Virus record (IMG/VR): IMGVR_UViG_3300030102_002392
Span: 1-29,083 of that record
Length of the DNA: 29,083 nt
Strand: one strand, 5' to 3'
From: a virus
The notes under the pieces are model-generated. The model did not search any database and had not been told where the DNA came from. It saw only the letters and a program-made list of their open reading frames with translations. The position numbers and the translations under genes were made by a program. Positions 23,134-28,467 of this stretch are shown in pieces. Position 1 is the stretch's first letter; every line of letters begins with the position of its first letter.

Positions 23134-23160
23134 AAAAGCCCTACTTAATGCAGGGCTTTT
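23134..23160. terminator. Factor-independent terminator, both strands
   Basis: AAAAGCCCT and AGGGCTTTT form a perfect 9-bp stem with a 9-base loop. On the minus strand it is followed by CTTTTTGG, 18 bases after the stop of the 152-residue gene. On the plus strand it is followed by TTTTAGTTTT. It separates the short early unit from the packaging operon. Confidence 0.75.
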
Positions 23161-23178
23161 AGTTTTAGCTATTTTATT

Positions 23179-23637
23179 TTATTCTAAGTGATTATCTATA
23201 AATAAACCAGTTGCGCCAATCATCTCTTTATCAGCAAAATCTGTCCAATGTCCAGTTTCTGTTTGATTAGCGCCATTTTGTGAGCCGTTTTCCCAATCTC
23301 TCTTTTGTACTAATAAGTAATTTTTACCGTTTCTTCTTTCAATAGTGTAATGAAATTCTGTATCAGCATGACTTTTAAACTGTTCTTGCGCCCATAAGTC
23401 ATAATTACTTTTTATAGCATTTATTTTGTCAAAGCCCTCTGGATTTACACATTTTGTATCATTTACAAATTTTGTAAATCTATCTGATGTAAATGGCTCA
23501 TGTTCATAGTCTGCAAACGCAACGAATTGCATTAATGCCTCGCCTAGACCACCTTTAATATAACCGTCATGATGTTTATAAAATGATAAATAACCACCTT
23601 GAGGTTGCTTTACAGTTATTGTTGCTCTTGTTGACAT
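23179..23637 (-). CDS. Conserved phage protein of unknown function (MSTRATI family)
   Basis: 152 residues beginning MSTRATITVKQPQGGYLSFYK, HHDGYIKGGLGEALMQF. The opening MSTRATxxxK...xYxHHDGYxxGLGxxL is shared by many small bacterial and phage proteins whose function is not known. Later parts are FTSDRFTKFVNDTKCVNPEG, EFHYTIERRNGKNYLLVQKR and a hydrophobic end. It is a single-gene unit: a strong promoter 35-70 bases upstream, AGAAAGGAC before the ATG and a terminator after the stop. That suggests it is expressed strongly and on its own, perhaps early. Confidence 0.7.
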   Translation of the reverse strand: MSTRATITVKQPQGGYLSFYKHHDGYIKGGLGEALMQFVAFADYEHEPFTSDRFTKFVNDTKCVNPEGFDKINAIKSNYDLWAQEQFKSHADTEFHYTIERRNGKNYLLVQKRDWENGSQNGANQTETGHWTDFADKEMIGATGLFIDNHLE

Positions 23638-23668
23638 TTTTTGTCCTTTCTCTATGTCTTATATAAGA

Positions 23669-23707
23669 ATTTTAGGCCTTTGATCTAAACTTTGTCAATC
23701 TAAGATT
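23669..23707 (-). promoter_or_regulatory. Strong promoter with palindromic operator (site A)
   Basis: On the minus strand: AATCTTAGATT (23697-23707) merges into TTGACA (23693-23698), an 18-base spacer ending GGCC and then TAAAAT (23669-23674). The operator overlaps the -35 by two bases. The expected start is about 25 bases upstream of the ATG at 23637. Same architecture as the promoter at 26260-26298. Confidence 0.8.
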
Positions 23708-23719
23708 CAAATAAAATAA

Positions 23720-23744
23720 CCCCCTAAAATGATGATTAAGGGGG
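23720..23744 (-). terminator. Probable terminator after the early gene block
   Basis: CCCCCT (23720-23725) pairs with AGGGGG (23739-23744), with a few extra pairs inside. On the minus strand the stem is followed by TTATTTTATTTG, a U-rich tail. It stands about 55 bases after the stop of the 120-residue gene and just before promoter A. The remaining bases between 23638 and 23798 hold only this, the promoter and an AT-rich 8-bp inverted repeat (23781-23804). Confidence 0.65.
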
Positions 23745-23798
23745 CTACGTATACACTAAGGGGTATTAAGTGTGATACTTCTTTAATTATAGTACTAA

Positions 23799-24161
23799 TT
23801 AAAGACCAAAATTCTTTTTTAACTGCTTTATATACTCGTGGCGTTCTTCAGGTGTTTTGTTGTTCCAATCTTCGTTCTCTCGATCACTAGCTAAATCTTC
23901 TACTATTGGGTCAGAAAATACTAATTCTTCTGATACAACACCTGTATTTAGCTTATACATATACAAATCGGATTTATGTTGACAACGTTCTAATTTACAT
24001 TTTTCACCAATGTATCTAGTCTTTGCGTATTTTTCTTCGTGTTCTTTATTAAGTTCACTTATGCGATTTCTTGCAGACAAACCAGTTTCAGCTATGAGAT
24101 CGAGTACACAATGCCACCTACCGTCACTTAAAATCTGTTGTATAGTATCTGCGTAACTCAT
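23799..24161 (-). CDS. Winged-helix-like protein, unknown
   Basis: 120 residues from ATG 24161, which overlaps the methyltransferase stop as ATGA. An ATG 24 bases upstream lies within that gene and I reject it. The first 40 residues (SYADTIQQILSDGRWHCVLD, LIAETGLSARNRISELNKE) look like a winged helix: ILxxGxWHC, then a helix-turn-helix with SARxRISEL. Several phage regulators and small DNA-binding proteins have this form. C-terminal residues are charged, with RCQHKSDLYMYKL. It follows the methyltransferase directly and may regulate it or assist it. No catalytic residues visible. Confidence 0.6.
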   Translation of the reverse strand: MSYADTIQQILSDGRWHCVLDLIAETGLSARNRISELNKEHEEKYAKTRYIGEKCKLERCQHKSDLYMYKLNTGVVSEELVFSDPIVEDLASDRENEDWNNKTPEERHEYIKQLKKNFGL

Positions 24162-24778
24162 ATTGTTTGTAATATCTCTCTGCACAATTCTTTAGGCAGC
24201 TTTGCTTTTTCATAAGAGCTTTCAATACCCTGCGTTCCTGTTCTCGATCCTCTAGGCGCACTAACATGACATGGGTCACCATTTTTACAAATTGGTTTTG
24301 GTGTCCAGTCTAAGTTAGTCCATATATCTGTTGGTTTCATACGTTCTTCACCGTACTGACAATACGTTACAGTCTTGCGTGGTATGTCTTGCATAATGTC
24401 AATCTTACGTAATTTACCTCTAGGATTTTCTATAAAAAAGAAATCGGGTCCAAGATAATCTATTATCTCAATAGTTCGTGCAATGATTCGTAAGCCATGC
24501 TCTGCCTCTTTTGTTTTTGGCGTATGGTCTTTGTTCCAATGATGTCCAATGCTTGAAACACTAAAGTACGTGCAGGGTGGACTTGCCCATACAACATCAA
24601 AACGTGGTAGACTTTCGTACTTAAAATCTAAGATGTCGCATATATAATCTATTTTTGCAACTTGTTCTTTTGTTTTAAGTTCTTTACCACTGTCAAGTGT
24701 TGTTGTAACATAATCAAACTCATCTTCTGCTATTTCAGAAAATGTACAAGATCCAGCAAATAGCTCGAGCAATCTCAT
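24158..24778 (-). CDS. Compact DNA cytosine-C5 methyltransferase
   Basis: 206 residues. Motif I is LELFAGSCTFSEIA (4-17), motif IV is WASPPCTYFS with the catalytic Cys69, motif VI is FFIENPRGKLRK (ENP in place of the common ENV) and the next block is YCQYGEERMKPTDIWTN (139-155). It transfers methyl from S-adenosylmethionine to C5 of cytosine in DNA. It is much shorter than usual cytosine-5 methyltransferases (over 300), with almost no target recognition domain. This points to a short or relaxed target such as a dinucleotide. It lies in the early region with a glycosyltransferase about 3.7 kb upstream. No restriction nuclease is seen, so it is likely for self-protection or hypermodification. 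ATGA overlap upstream. Confidence 0.85.
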   Translation of the reverse strand: MRLLELFAGSCTFSEIAEDEFDYVTTTLDSGKELKTKEQVAKIDYICDILDFKYESLPRFDVVWASPPCTYFSVSSIGHHWNKDHTPKTKEAEHGLRIIARTIEIIDYLGPDFFFIENPRGKLRKIDIMQDIPRKTVTYCQYGEERMKPTDIWTNLDWTPKPICKNGDPCHVSAPRGSRTGTQGIESSYEKAKLPKELCREILQTI

Positions 24779-25002
24779 CTCTTATTGCCTCTTTTATACC
24801 AACCTGCAGACAAAGCCTGTTGCATAACTTCTTCTGGTATTGCAATAGCGTTTTCTGGCGAATTTGTTTTGTGTATTATAAATACTTTTATTCCGTCAAG
24901 AAAACCAAACTGACCCTCAATAGTTTCTACACCTGTTTCTAAAATATTAAACCACATAAGTTTATTCTCATTGGCTTGCCACATGCCCTCGTTATCACTC
25001 AT
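24775..25002 (-). CDS. 75-residue protein, unknown
   Basis: From ATG 25002 (MSDNEGMWQANENKLMWFNI, LETGVETIEGQFGFLDGIKV). Then come FIIHKTNSPENAIAIPEEVM and a basic end. The ATG overlaps the stop of the membrane-protein gene by 8 bases (ATGAGTGA). The longer frame from 25092 would run on top of that gene and I reject it. Mixed alpha/beta, no Cys and no membrane segment. It overlaps the methyltransferase start by four bases, so it is probably expressed with it. Function unknown. Confidence 0.55.
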   Translation of the reverse strand: MSDNEGMWQANENKLMWFNILETGVETIEGQFGFLDGIKVFIIHKTNSPENAIAIPEEVMQQALSAGWYKRGNKR

Positions 25003-25207
25003 TGCTAAACATGTTTTCAGATGTAAGCTCTTCGCCGTCTTGTAGTCTTTGGTAAAAGTCTGTATTGATATACTCTTGATCTTCAAACTCAAACCCTAAG
25101 AGCTTTGCTACCCATACTGCAACTTCACTAAGTAAAGCCCCTAATACAAGTATTCCAATAAAACCCATTAACACAATAAATACGTCCGGGTTATCGTATT
25201 CTCTCAT
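24995..25207 (-). CDS. Small single-pass membrane protein
   Basis: 70 residues with one clear hydrophobic segment (about 9-37, VFIVLMGFIGILVLGALLSE) and an acidic cytoplasmic or periplasmic tail (GFEFEDQEYINTDFYQRLQD). Start ATG 25207 with AGAGAAAGGACA upstream; the start overlaps the 42-codon gene's stop by four bases. In the early block, so perhaps a superinfection-exclusion or host-takeover membrane protein (speculative). A holin is unlikely because the lysis genes lie elsewhere. Confidence 0.65.
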   Translation of the reverse strand: MREYDNPDVFIVLMGFIGILVLGALLSEVAVWVAKLLGFEFEDQEYINTDFYQRLQDGEELTSENMFSNE

Positions 25208-25332
25208 TTTTTGTCCTTTCTCTTTTTTAGTAATTGTTCTATATTATCTTTAACATCTTCAGCAGAATTAATATCAGAAATATCTTTGCGTATTTCGTTA
25301 CCGTCTAAATCAGTAAATACAATTTCAGGCAT
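25204..25332 (-). CDS. 42-residue protein, unknown
   Basis: Encodes MPEIVFTDLDGNEIRKDISD, then INSAEDVKDNIEQLLKKRKD and KK. A beta hairpin-like opening followed by a charged helix. It begins on TAATG overlapping the 103-residue gene's stop and ends in TGA that overlaps the next ATG. The last codons (AGAAAGGACAAAAAA) double as the ribosome binding site of the following gene. No family recognised. Confidence 0.6.
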   Translation of the reverse strand: MPEIVFTDLDGNEIRKDISDINSAEDVKDNIEQLLKKRKDKK

Positions 25333-25643
25333 TAGAAGGGTACCTCTGCGCCGTCAATAGCTAAATCATGTTCTATGTCTGCTATCTCAACATCATGTTC
25401 TAAAGAAACTAGATATTCCAGGATCTCTTTCAAGAAAAAACGTTTTTCGTCATACCTAGCAAATGCTATATCAGACCAGTTATGTATGCTAACTCTTTTG
25501 TTAACTTCGTTTTTTTCCATTTCGTCTTTTGTCTTCTCTATCAAAGTAGATAAGACTTCTTCTGCACTAGGGTAATCTTTAAACACTCGATCTTGTAAAG
25601 GTTTATATTTTACTCTACGTGTATTTGTTTTAAATTCGCTCAT
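25332..25643 (-). CDS. 103-residue protein with acidic, Phe-ending tail
   Basis: Basic N-terminal half (FKTNTRRVKYKPLQDRVFKD), helical middle (EEVLSTLIEKTKDEMEKNEV, EKRFFLKEILEYLVSLEHD) and an acidic C-terminus ending AIDGAEVPF. The final acidic stretch with a hydrophobic last residue resembles the C-terminal tip of single-stranded DNA-binding proteins (usually DDDIPF), which recruits partner proteins. Without an OB fold, this would be a mimic or a small partner (inference). GAGAGAGGAAAAAAC precedes the ATG. An operator-like sequence lies 20-37 bases upstream. Confidence 0.5.
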   Translation of the reverse strand: MSEFKTNTRRVKYKPLQDRVFKDYPSAEEVLSTLIEKTKDEMEKNEVNKRVSIHNWSDIAFARYDEKRFFLKEILEYLVSLEHDVEIADIEHDLAIDGAEVPF

Positions 25644-25663
25644 TGTTTTTTCCTCTCTCTCTA

Positions 25664-25680
25664 ATTTTAAATCTTAGATA
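25664..25680 (-). promoter_or_regulatory. Operator-like site D with -10-like box
   Basis: On the minus strand TATCTAAGATT (25670-25680) is a 10/11 match to the palindrome AATCTWAGATT. It is followed directly by TAAAAT (25664-25669), then the start of the 103-residue gene 20 bases on. The layout parallels site C (28347-28362). Part of it lies inside the end of the 56-codon gene, so the match could be chance. Confidence 0.45.
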
Positions 25681-25837
25681 CGACTATTTTGCGCCCATAA
25701 GCAGGGTTTTCTAAAAAACAAAACTTACAGATTGCGTCATATTCTTCTGTGTTTGCGTTAAAAAGAATATGTGCAGTTTTTCTATGTAAAGGGCGATTAC
25801 AGTTATAACAGTTGCCCTCTATGTTTGGGTTACTCAT
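25667..25837 (-). CDS. 56-residue zinc-ribbon protein
   Basis: Encodes MSNPNIEGNCYNCNRPLHRK, TAHILFNANTEEYDAICKFC and FLENPAYGRKIVVSKI. Two Cys pairs (C-x2-C at 10 and 13; C-x2-C at 37 and 40) make a zinc ribbon of common shape. Start three bases after the stop of the upstream gene. The second pair is followed by a basic end. Possible nucleic-acid-binding early gene; function unknown. Two clean Cys pairs with ordinary spacing make a real gene likely. Confidence 0.78.
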   Translation of the reverse strand: MSNPNIEGNCYNCNRPLHRKTAHILFNANTEEYDAICKFCFLENPAYGRKIVVSKI

Positions 25838-25840
25838 TAT

Positions 25841-26227
25841 TTATACCTGATTAAAGGCACTATAATTATGCCTTACACCGTCAGCGAATTGCTTTGCAGA
25901 ATCATAATCAACATCTACATCATTATCATCTACAATTTGAACAGTAATTTTATACTTTGCACCATTTGAAAGTCTAGGCAAACTTACAAGATTTAAATTA
26001 TATTTTAAGTTGTGATAAACCGGGTTGTCCATTGTATCAATAGTTTTATAACCATAGTGATCTAAAACAATTGGTATGTATTTGTTGTCATACTTATAAT
26101 GTGGAACATTATTGTCATCAACATAAATTGGTTTACTGACTGTGTCATTGTCATTATATTTCCATGCGTTATGTTTCTTTACTAAATCTTTTTTAGAAAC
26201 ATTTGCATAATGTTTTGTTTTTTTCAT
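25841..26227 (-). CDS. Early protein of unknown function
   Basis: 128 residues from ATG 26227. A longer frame from 26260 would start inside the -10 box of the promoter, so it is rejected. AGAGAAAGGACAGAAA precedes the ATG. The protein is highly charged and Asp/Lys/Tyr-rich: KKTKHYANVSKKDLVKKHNA, PIYVDDNNVPHYKYDNKYIP, then VLDHYGYKTIDTM and KYKITVQIVDDNDVDVDYDS. No domain recognised. It is the first gene under a strong promoter with the shared operator. Confidence 0.6.
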   Translation of the reverse strand: MKKTKHYANVSKKDLVKKHNAWKYNDNDTVSKPIYVDDNNVPHYKYDNKYIPIVLDHYGYKTIDTMDNPVYHNLKYNLNLVSLPRLSNGAKYKITVQIVDDNDVDVDYDSAKQFADGVRHNYSAFNQV

Positions 26228-26259
26228 TTTCTGTCCTTTCTCTAAACAGTTATACAACA

Positions 26260-26298
26260 ATATTAGGCCACTTTTGTAATATATGTCAATCTTAGATT
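26260..26298 (-). promoter_or_regulatory. Strong promoter with palindromic operator (site B)
   Basis: On the minus strand: AATCTAAGATT (26288-26298), TTGACA (26284-26289), an 18-base spacer ending GGCC and TAATAT (26260-26265). The operator overlaps the -35 by two bases, as in site A. mRNA start about 25 bases before the ATG at 26227. The gap between 26261 and 26306 holds only this. Confidence 0.82.
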
Positions 26299-26306
26299 AA
26301 AGTATT

Positions 26307-26597
26307 TTATAAATAAATTTTAAAGCCATTATCTAAAGAAGTTAGAAAATGTAACAAATCTTCAGCGTCTGGTAGCTCTATATATGCTAAATCTTTACGA
26401 GAGGTAATAACTGAAACTTCAAACTCATTATTTAGATTTAAGACAATAAAATATAAATCATCTTCATATTTAAAAGCAAGTCCACCTTGTGTATCTACCA
26501 TTGGTAGTACTTCTTCTAAATCTAGTTTGTTTAGTTCGGGGTATTTGCTTAAATAAAACGCTACTGCTAAAGCACCCCAGTTTACTTCATTTATCAT
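26307..26597 (-). CDS. 96-residue protein, unknown
   Basis: Reads MINEVNWGALAVAFYLSKYP, ELNKLDLEEVLPMVDTQGGL, AFKYEDDLYFIVLNLNNEFE, VSVITSRKDLAYIELPDAED, LLHFLTSLDNGFKIYL. Alternating strands and helices, acidic, with no Cys or membrane segment. It sits just before promoter B and ends the unit read from the right. ATG 26597 follows the previous stop by two bases. Not recognised. Confidence 0.6.
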   Translation of the reverse strand: MINEVNWGALAVAFYLSKYPELNKLDLEEVLPMVDTQGGLAFKYEDDLYFIVLNLNNEFEVSVITSRKDLAYIELPDAEDLLHFLTSLDNGFKIYL

Positions 26598-26599
26598 AT

Positions 26600-26866
26600 C
26601 TATATATTACTATTCTTCTTTGACTTTTTCCTTTTATACTTCTGAATATCTAATTCATACCACCTATCAGTAATAAACATTAATTCTTCTACTAGTTGTA
26701 ATAAAATTTTTTGTTGACGTTTATATTTTAATTCATCTTTTTTATCTTCTGTTTTAGCCCAGTGTTCTGTTAAGTTAACTAGTAAATCTGTTTTTGAATT
26801 AATTAAATTTTTTACACAAAAATAACAATCTTCAATAAAGTTTTTATGTTCAACATAACAAGTCAT
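26600..26866 (-). CDS. 88-residue helical basic protein, unknown
   Basis: Mostly helical with two Cys near the start (ENFIEDCYFCVKNLI-type C-x2-C) and a very basic end (YKRKKSKKNSNI). The ATG overlaps the replication-protein stop as TAATG. The middle (KYKRQQKILLQLVEELMFIT) suggests a helical bundle. Possibly a replication or DNA-binding accessory, given the position after the HTH replication gene; family not recognised. Confidence 0.55.
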   Translation of the reverse strand: MTCYVEHKNFIEDCYFCVKNLINSKTDLLVNLTEHWAKTEDKKDELKYKRQQKILLQLVEELMFITDRWYELDIQKYKRKKSKKNSNI

Positions 26867-27600
26867 TATTTTTCCTTTTCTGCTTTACAAAATCTACAAT
26901 GAAAAATTACATCAAGATCAACCCAACCGTGACCCTCTTTTTCGCAATCTCTTTGTTTTGGCGGTTTATCTTTTTCGTACATCTCACCAAGTAACGTCCA
27001 GTTTTTAGATAATGCAAAAGGCGTCAGCGTGATCTTAGGCCATTTCTTTTTGTAGATAAATACTCTCTCTTTTATTTCTTCTGAAGTTACATCAATCTCT
27101 GACAAGTCTTTAGCAACTTTATTAAAAGCAGATATTTCGTTTTTGGTTTTTGGTGTCCACAAGTGTTCACATAAAGCTAAATATATTTTTCCTTTATCTG
27201 AATCTTGCTTGTAAGTATGACTTTGGTTAAATGGCTTTGGTTTGTGTGTCATATCTGAACTACCCCCCTGTTCATATTTGGTATGGGGTGGGGTGTCAGA
27301 TTTAAAAGCAGGGTTCAATTTTAAGATATAGAGATTAGAAGTTTGCCCTTTATCTTCTAAGTAGCGTTCTTTTACTTCGATAGCACCAATGTCTTTTAAT
27401 TCTTTGATCGCTCTTTTTACTGATGAACTAGATTTATTACATTTAGTTCCAATAGTGGCTATTGAGGGCCAACATGTACCGTCATCTTTGTCTGCAAATC
27501 TGTATAATGCGGAATATACACGAAGTGCATTATCAGATACGTTAGATTCAATCAGCCACTCTGGAACAATAGAAAAATAAAACTCTGAAACAATTTGCAT
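26866..27600 (-). CDS. HTH replication-initiator-like protein
   Basis: 244 residues. The N-terminal 110 are a winged helix of the kind in phage replication proteins (DnaD/O-like): FSIVPEWLIESNVSDNALRV, YSALYRFADKDDGTCWPSIA, TIGTKCNKSSSSVKRAIKEL, KDIGAIEVKERYLEDKGQTS. The middle is variable. Residues 145-205 are helical (EISAFNKVAKDLSEI, FALSKNWTLLGEMYEKDKPP). The end, CEKEGHGW...FHCRFCKAEKEK, looks like a small zinc site. It probably opens the origin or loads a helicase. No free Shine-Dalgarno is visible; a small hairpin stands just before the ATG. Confidence 0.72.
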   Translation of the reverse strand: MQIVSEFYFSIVPEWLIESNVSDNALRVYSALYRFADKDDGTCWPSIATIGTKCNKSSSSVKRAIKELKDIGAIEVKERYLEDKGQTSNLYILKLNPAFKSDTPPHTKYEQGGSSDMTHKPKPFNQSHTYKQDSDKGKIYLALCEHLWTPKTKNEISAFNKVAKDLSEIDVTSEEIKERVFIYKKKWPKITLTPFALSKNWTLLGEMYEKDKPPKQRDCEKEGHGWVDLDVIFHCRFCKAEKEK

Positions 27601-27601
27601 T

Positions 27602-27621
27602 GAAGAAGTTTATTCTTCTTC
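27602..27621 (-). other. Small hairpin before the replication gene
   Basis: GAAGAAG and CTTCTTC form a perfect 7-bp inverted repeat with the 6-base loop between them, ending one base before the ATG at 27600. The GAAGAAG arm is the only Shine-Dalgarno-like sequence nearby, so the hairpin could limit translation. Confidence 0.4.
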
Positions 27622-28077
27622 TGCGACAATTTCTGTTTTTTCTAAGTAGCTAGATAACCAAGCGTCTGTGTCATATAATTCTATACCAACACCCATACGC
27701 ATGGCTGCTCTTTTTAAACCGTCAGACATGCACTCTTTAATTCTCTGTCCGTTGTTTTGTACTTTGTTTGGGTTGTCATGGAAAAATGGCTTATCACACA
27801 TGCCGTAATCTTCTCTTGTAATTAAATTACCGTCAACTGTTCCTGTCAATGTAACTTTAATACCTGTTACAAAACTTCTTGATACGCCGTTTACATCTTC
27901 GATCTTGTCATAAACAATATCACTTGTTGTTATATCTAAATCGGGTATCAATGCAATTAACTTTTGAGTTACTTGCGTATGCTCTACATAATCAATATCG
28001 CCAAACCCTTTATTAACTTTTTTTACAAAAGTTTTATTCCATGGTTTGCTTATTTGAATTTGCGTAGCTCTATTCAT
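27610..28077 (-). CDS. Probable Rad52-like single-strand annealing protein
   Basis: 155 residues. Features are FGDIDYVEHTQVTQKLIALI, VTGIKVTLTGTVDGNLITRE, NNGQRIKECMSDGLKRAAMR and MGVGIELYD. The run ASDxLKRAAMRMGVGxxL is like the conserved C-terminal helix of Rad52/Sak-type annealing proteins. These promote recombination and repair of phage DNA ends. It lacks Cys motifs and a Walker box. Next to a replication gene. Strong GGAGG before the ATG, with an ATGA overlap with the HTH gene stop. An unnamed actinophage family with the same text is the alternative. Confidence 0.6.
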   Translation of the reverse strand: MNRATQIQISKPWNKTFVKKVNKGFGDIDYVEHTQVTQKLIALIPDLDITTSDIVYDKIEDVNGVSRSFVTGIKVTLTGTVDGNLITREDYGMCDKPFFHDNPNKVQNNGQRIKECMSDGLKRAAMRMGVGIELYDTDAWLSSYLEKTEIVAEEE

Positions 28078-28268
28078 TGTTTCCTCCTGTTATCAGTTAT
28101 ACCGACTTCATTTATAAAGTCAGCTATTTCTTTTGCGTCCCATAAAGGTCCACACTTTAAAACTTTTTTTGGTGCAGGTAATTTACCATGATGTTTTAAA
28201 CTAGCTACTTTTTGCCTAGTTACATTCAACATCTTGGCTATTTCTGCAACGCCTACTGGATCAAACAT
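28074..28268 (-). CDS. Small HTH DNA-binding protein
   Basis: 64 residues from ATG 28268, which has AGAAAGGAAGAAA directly upstream. A longer frame from 28331 would cross the inverted repeat and lacks a ribosome binding site. VGVAEIAKMLNVTRQKVASL and KHHGKLPAPKKV, then GPLWDAKEIADFINEVG, form a MerR/AlpA/excisionase-like helix-turn-helix. The protein is small enough to act as a dimer on a palindrome. Operator site C and an inverted repeat stand right before it, so it may control itself and perhaps sites A, B and D (inference). First gene of the recombination unit. Confidence 0.8.
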   Translation of the reverse strand: MFDPVGVAEIAKMLNVTRQKVASLKHHGKLPAPKKVLKCGPLWDAKEIADFINEVGITDNRRKQ

Positions 28269-28281
28269 TTTCTTCCTTTCT

Positions 28282-28336
28282 GCACAATGGGGGGTTGTAG
28301 GTGCATTTCCATGAGAAAGGACAACCCCCACCGTGC
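28282..28336 (-). repeat. GC-rich inverted repeat in the HTH gene leader
   Basis: GGGGTTGT (ending 28298) pairs with ACAACCCC (from 28321), extended by GCAC/GTGC at the outer ends with a small bulge; the loop is 22 bases. In this AT-rich genome the G/C runs are conspicuous. It ends just before the ribosome binding site. It may be an operator, a leader hairpin or an attenuator. No T-run follows. Confidence 0.65.
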
Positions 28337-28346
28337 TTAATTAATT

Positions 28347-28362
28347 ATTATAATCTTAGATT
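28347..28362 (-). promoter_or_regulatory. Operator site C with -10 box
   Basis: On the minus strand AATCTAAGATT (28352-28362) is joined to TATAAT (28347-28352). No TTGACA-like -35 is at normal spacing (TTGTCT is only 11 bases upstream), so the promoter is uncertain, perhaps activator-dependent. The palindrome is an exact 11-bp copy. Confidence 0.6.
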
Positions 28363-28377
28363 AAGACAATATTTATG

Positions 28378-28467
28378 TTACTCACAATCTGGGCAAACAC
28401 GAGTATTATTTTCGTTCCAGTAAGGGTTTAAACAGTCTTCGCAGTAACTCACGTAAACATCACTCAT
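28378..28467 (-). CDS. 29-residue zinc-ribbon miniprotein
   Basis: Encodes MSDVYVSYCEDCLNPYWNEN, then NTRVCPDCE. Two C-x2-C pairs (9/12 and 25/28) separated by 12 residues form a minimal zinc ribbon. Its ATG overlaps the stop of the glycosyltransferase gene by 8 bases (ATGAGTGA). Only 29 residues, but the Cys spacing is clean. Possibly a partner of the upstream gene or a general small zinc protein. Confidence 0.75.
   Translation of the reverse strand: MSDVYVSYCEDCLNPYWNENNTRVCPDCE

Noticed and set aside
23781-23804. 8-bp AT-rich inverted repeat CTTTAATT/AATTAAAG
   Set aside because: Only A/T-rich pairs with one GC pair per arm, overlapping a stop codon; too weak to call a terminator with a good one 40 bases further on.
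24625-24635. AATCTAAGATG, near copy of the operator palindrome
   Set aside because: Lies deep inside the methyltransferase gene, encodes DILDF, is not near a promoter and is a 10/11 match likely by chance in AT-rich DNA.
25003-25092. Upstream extension of the 75-residue gene to 105 residues
   Set aside because: It would overlap the membrane-protein gene over 98 bases; the ATG at 25002 gives the standard 8-base overlap.
26228-26260. Upstream start for the 128-residue early gene
   Set aside because: The ATG at 26260 lies within the -10 box, so it would not be in the mRNA; the ATG at 26227 has a good Shine-Dalgarno.
28269-28331. Upstream extension of the HTH gene to 85 residues
   Set aside because: It would run through the inverted repeat, has no ribosome binding site and adds residues outside the HTH fold; ATG 28268 has AGAAAGGAAG before it.
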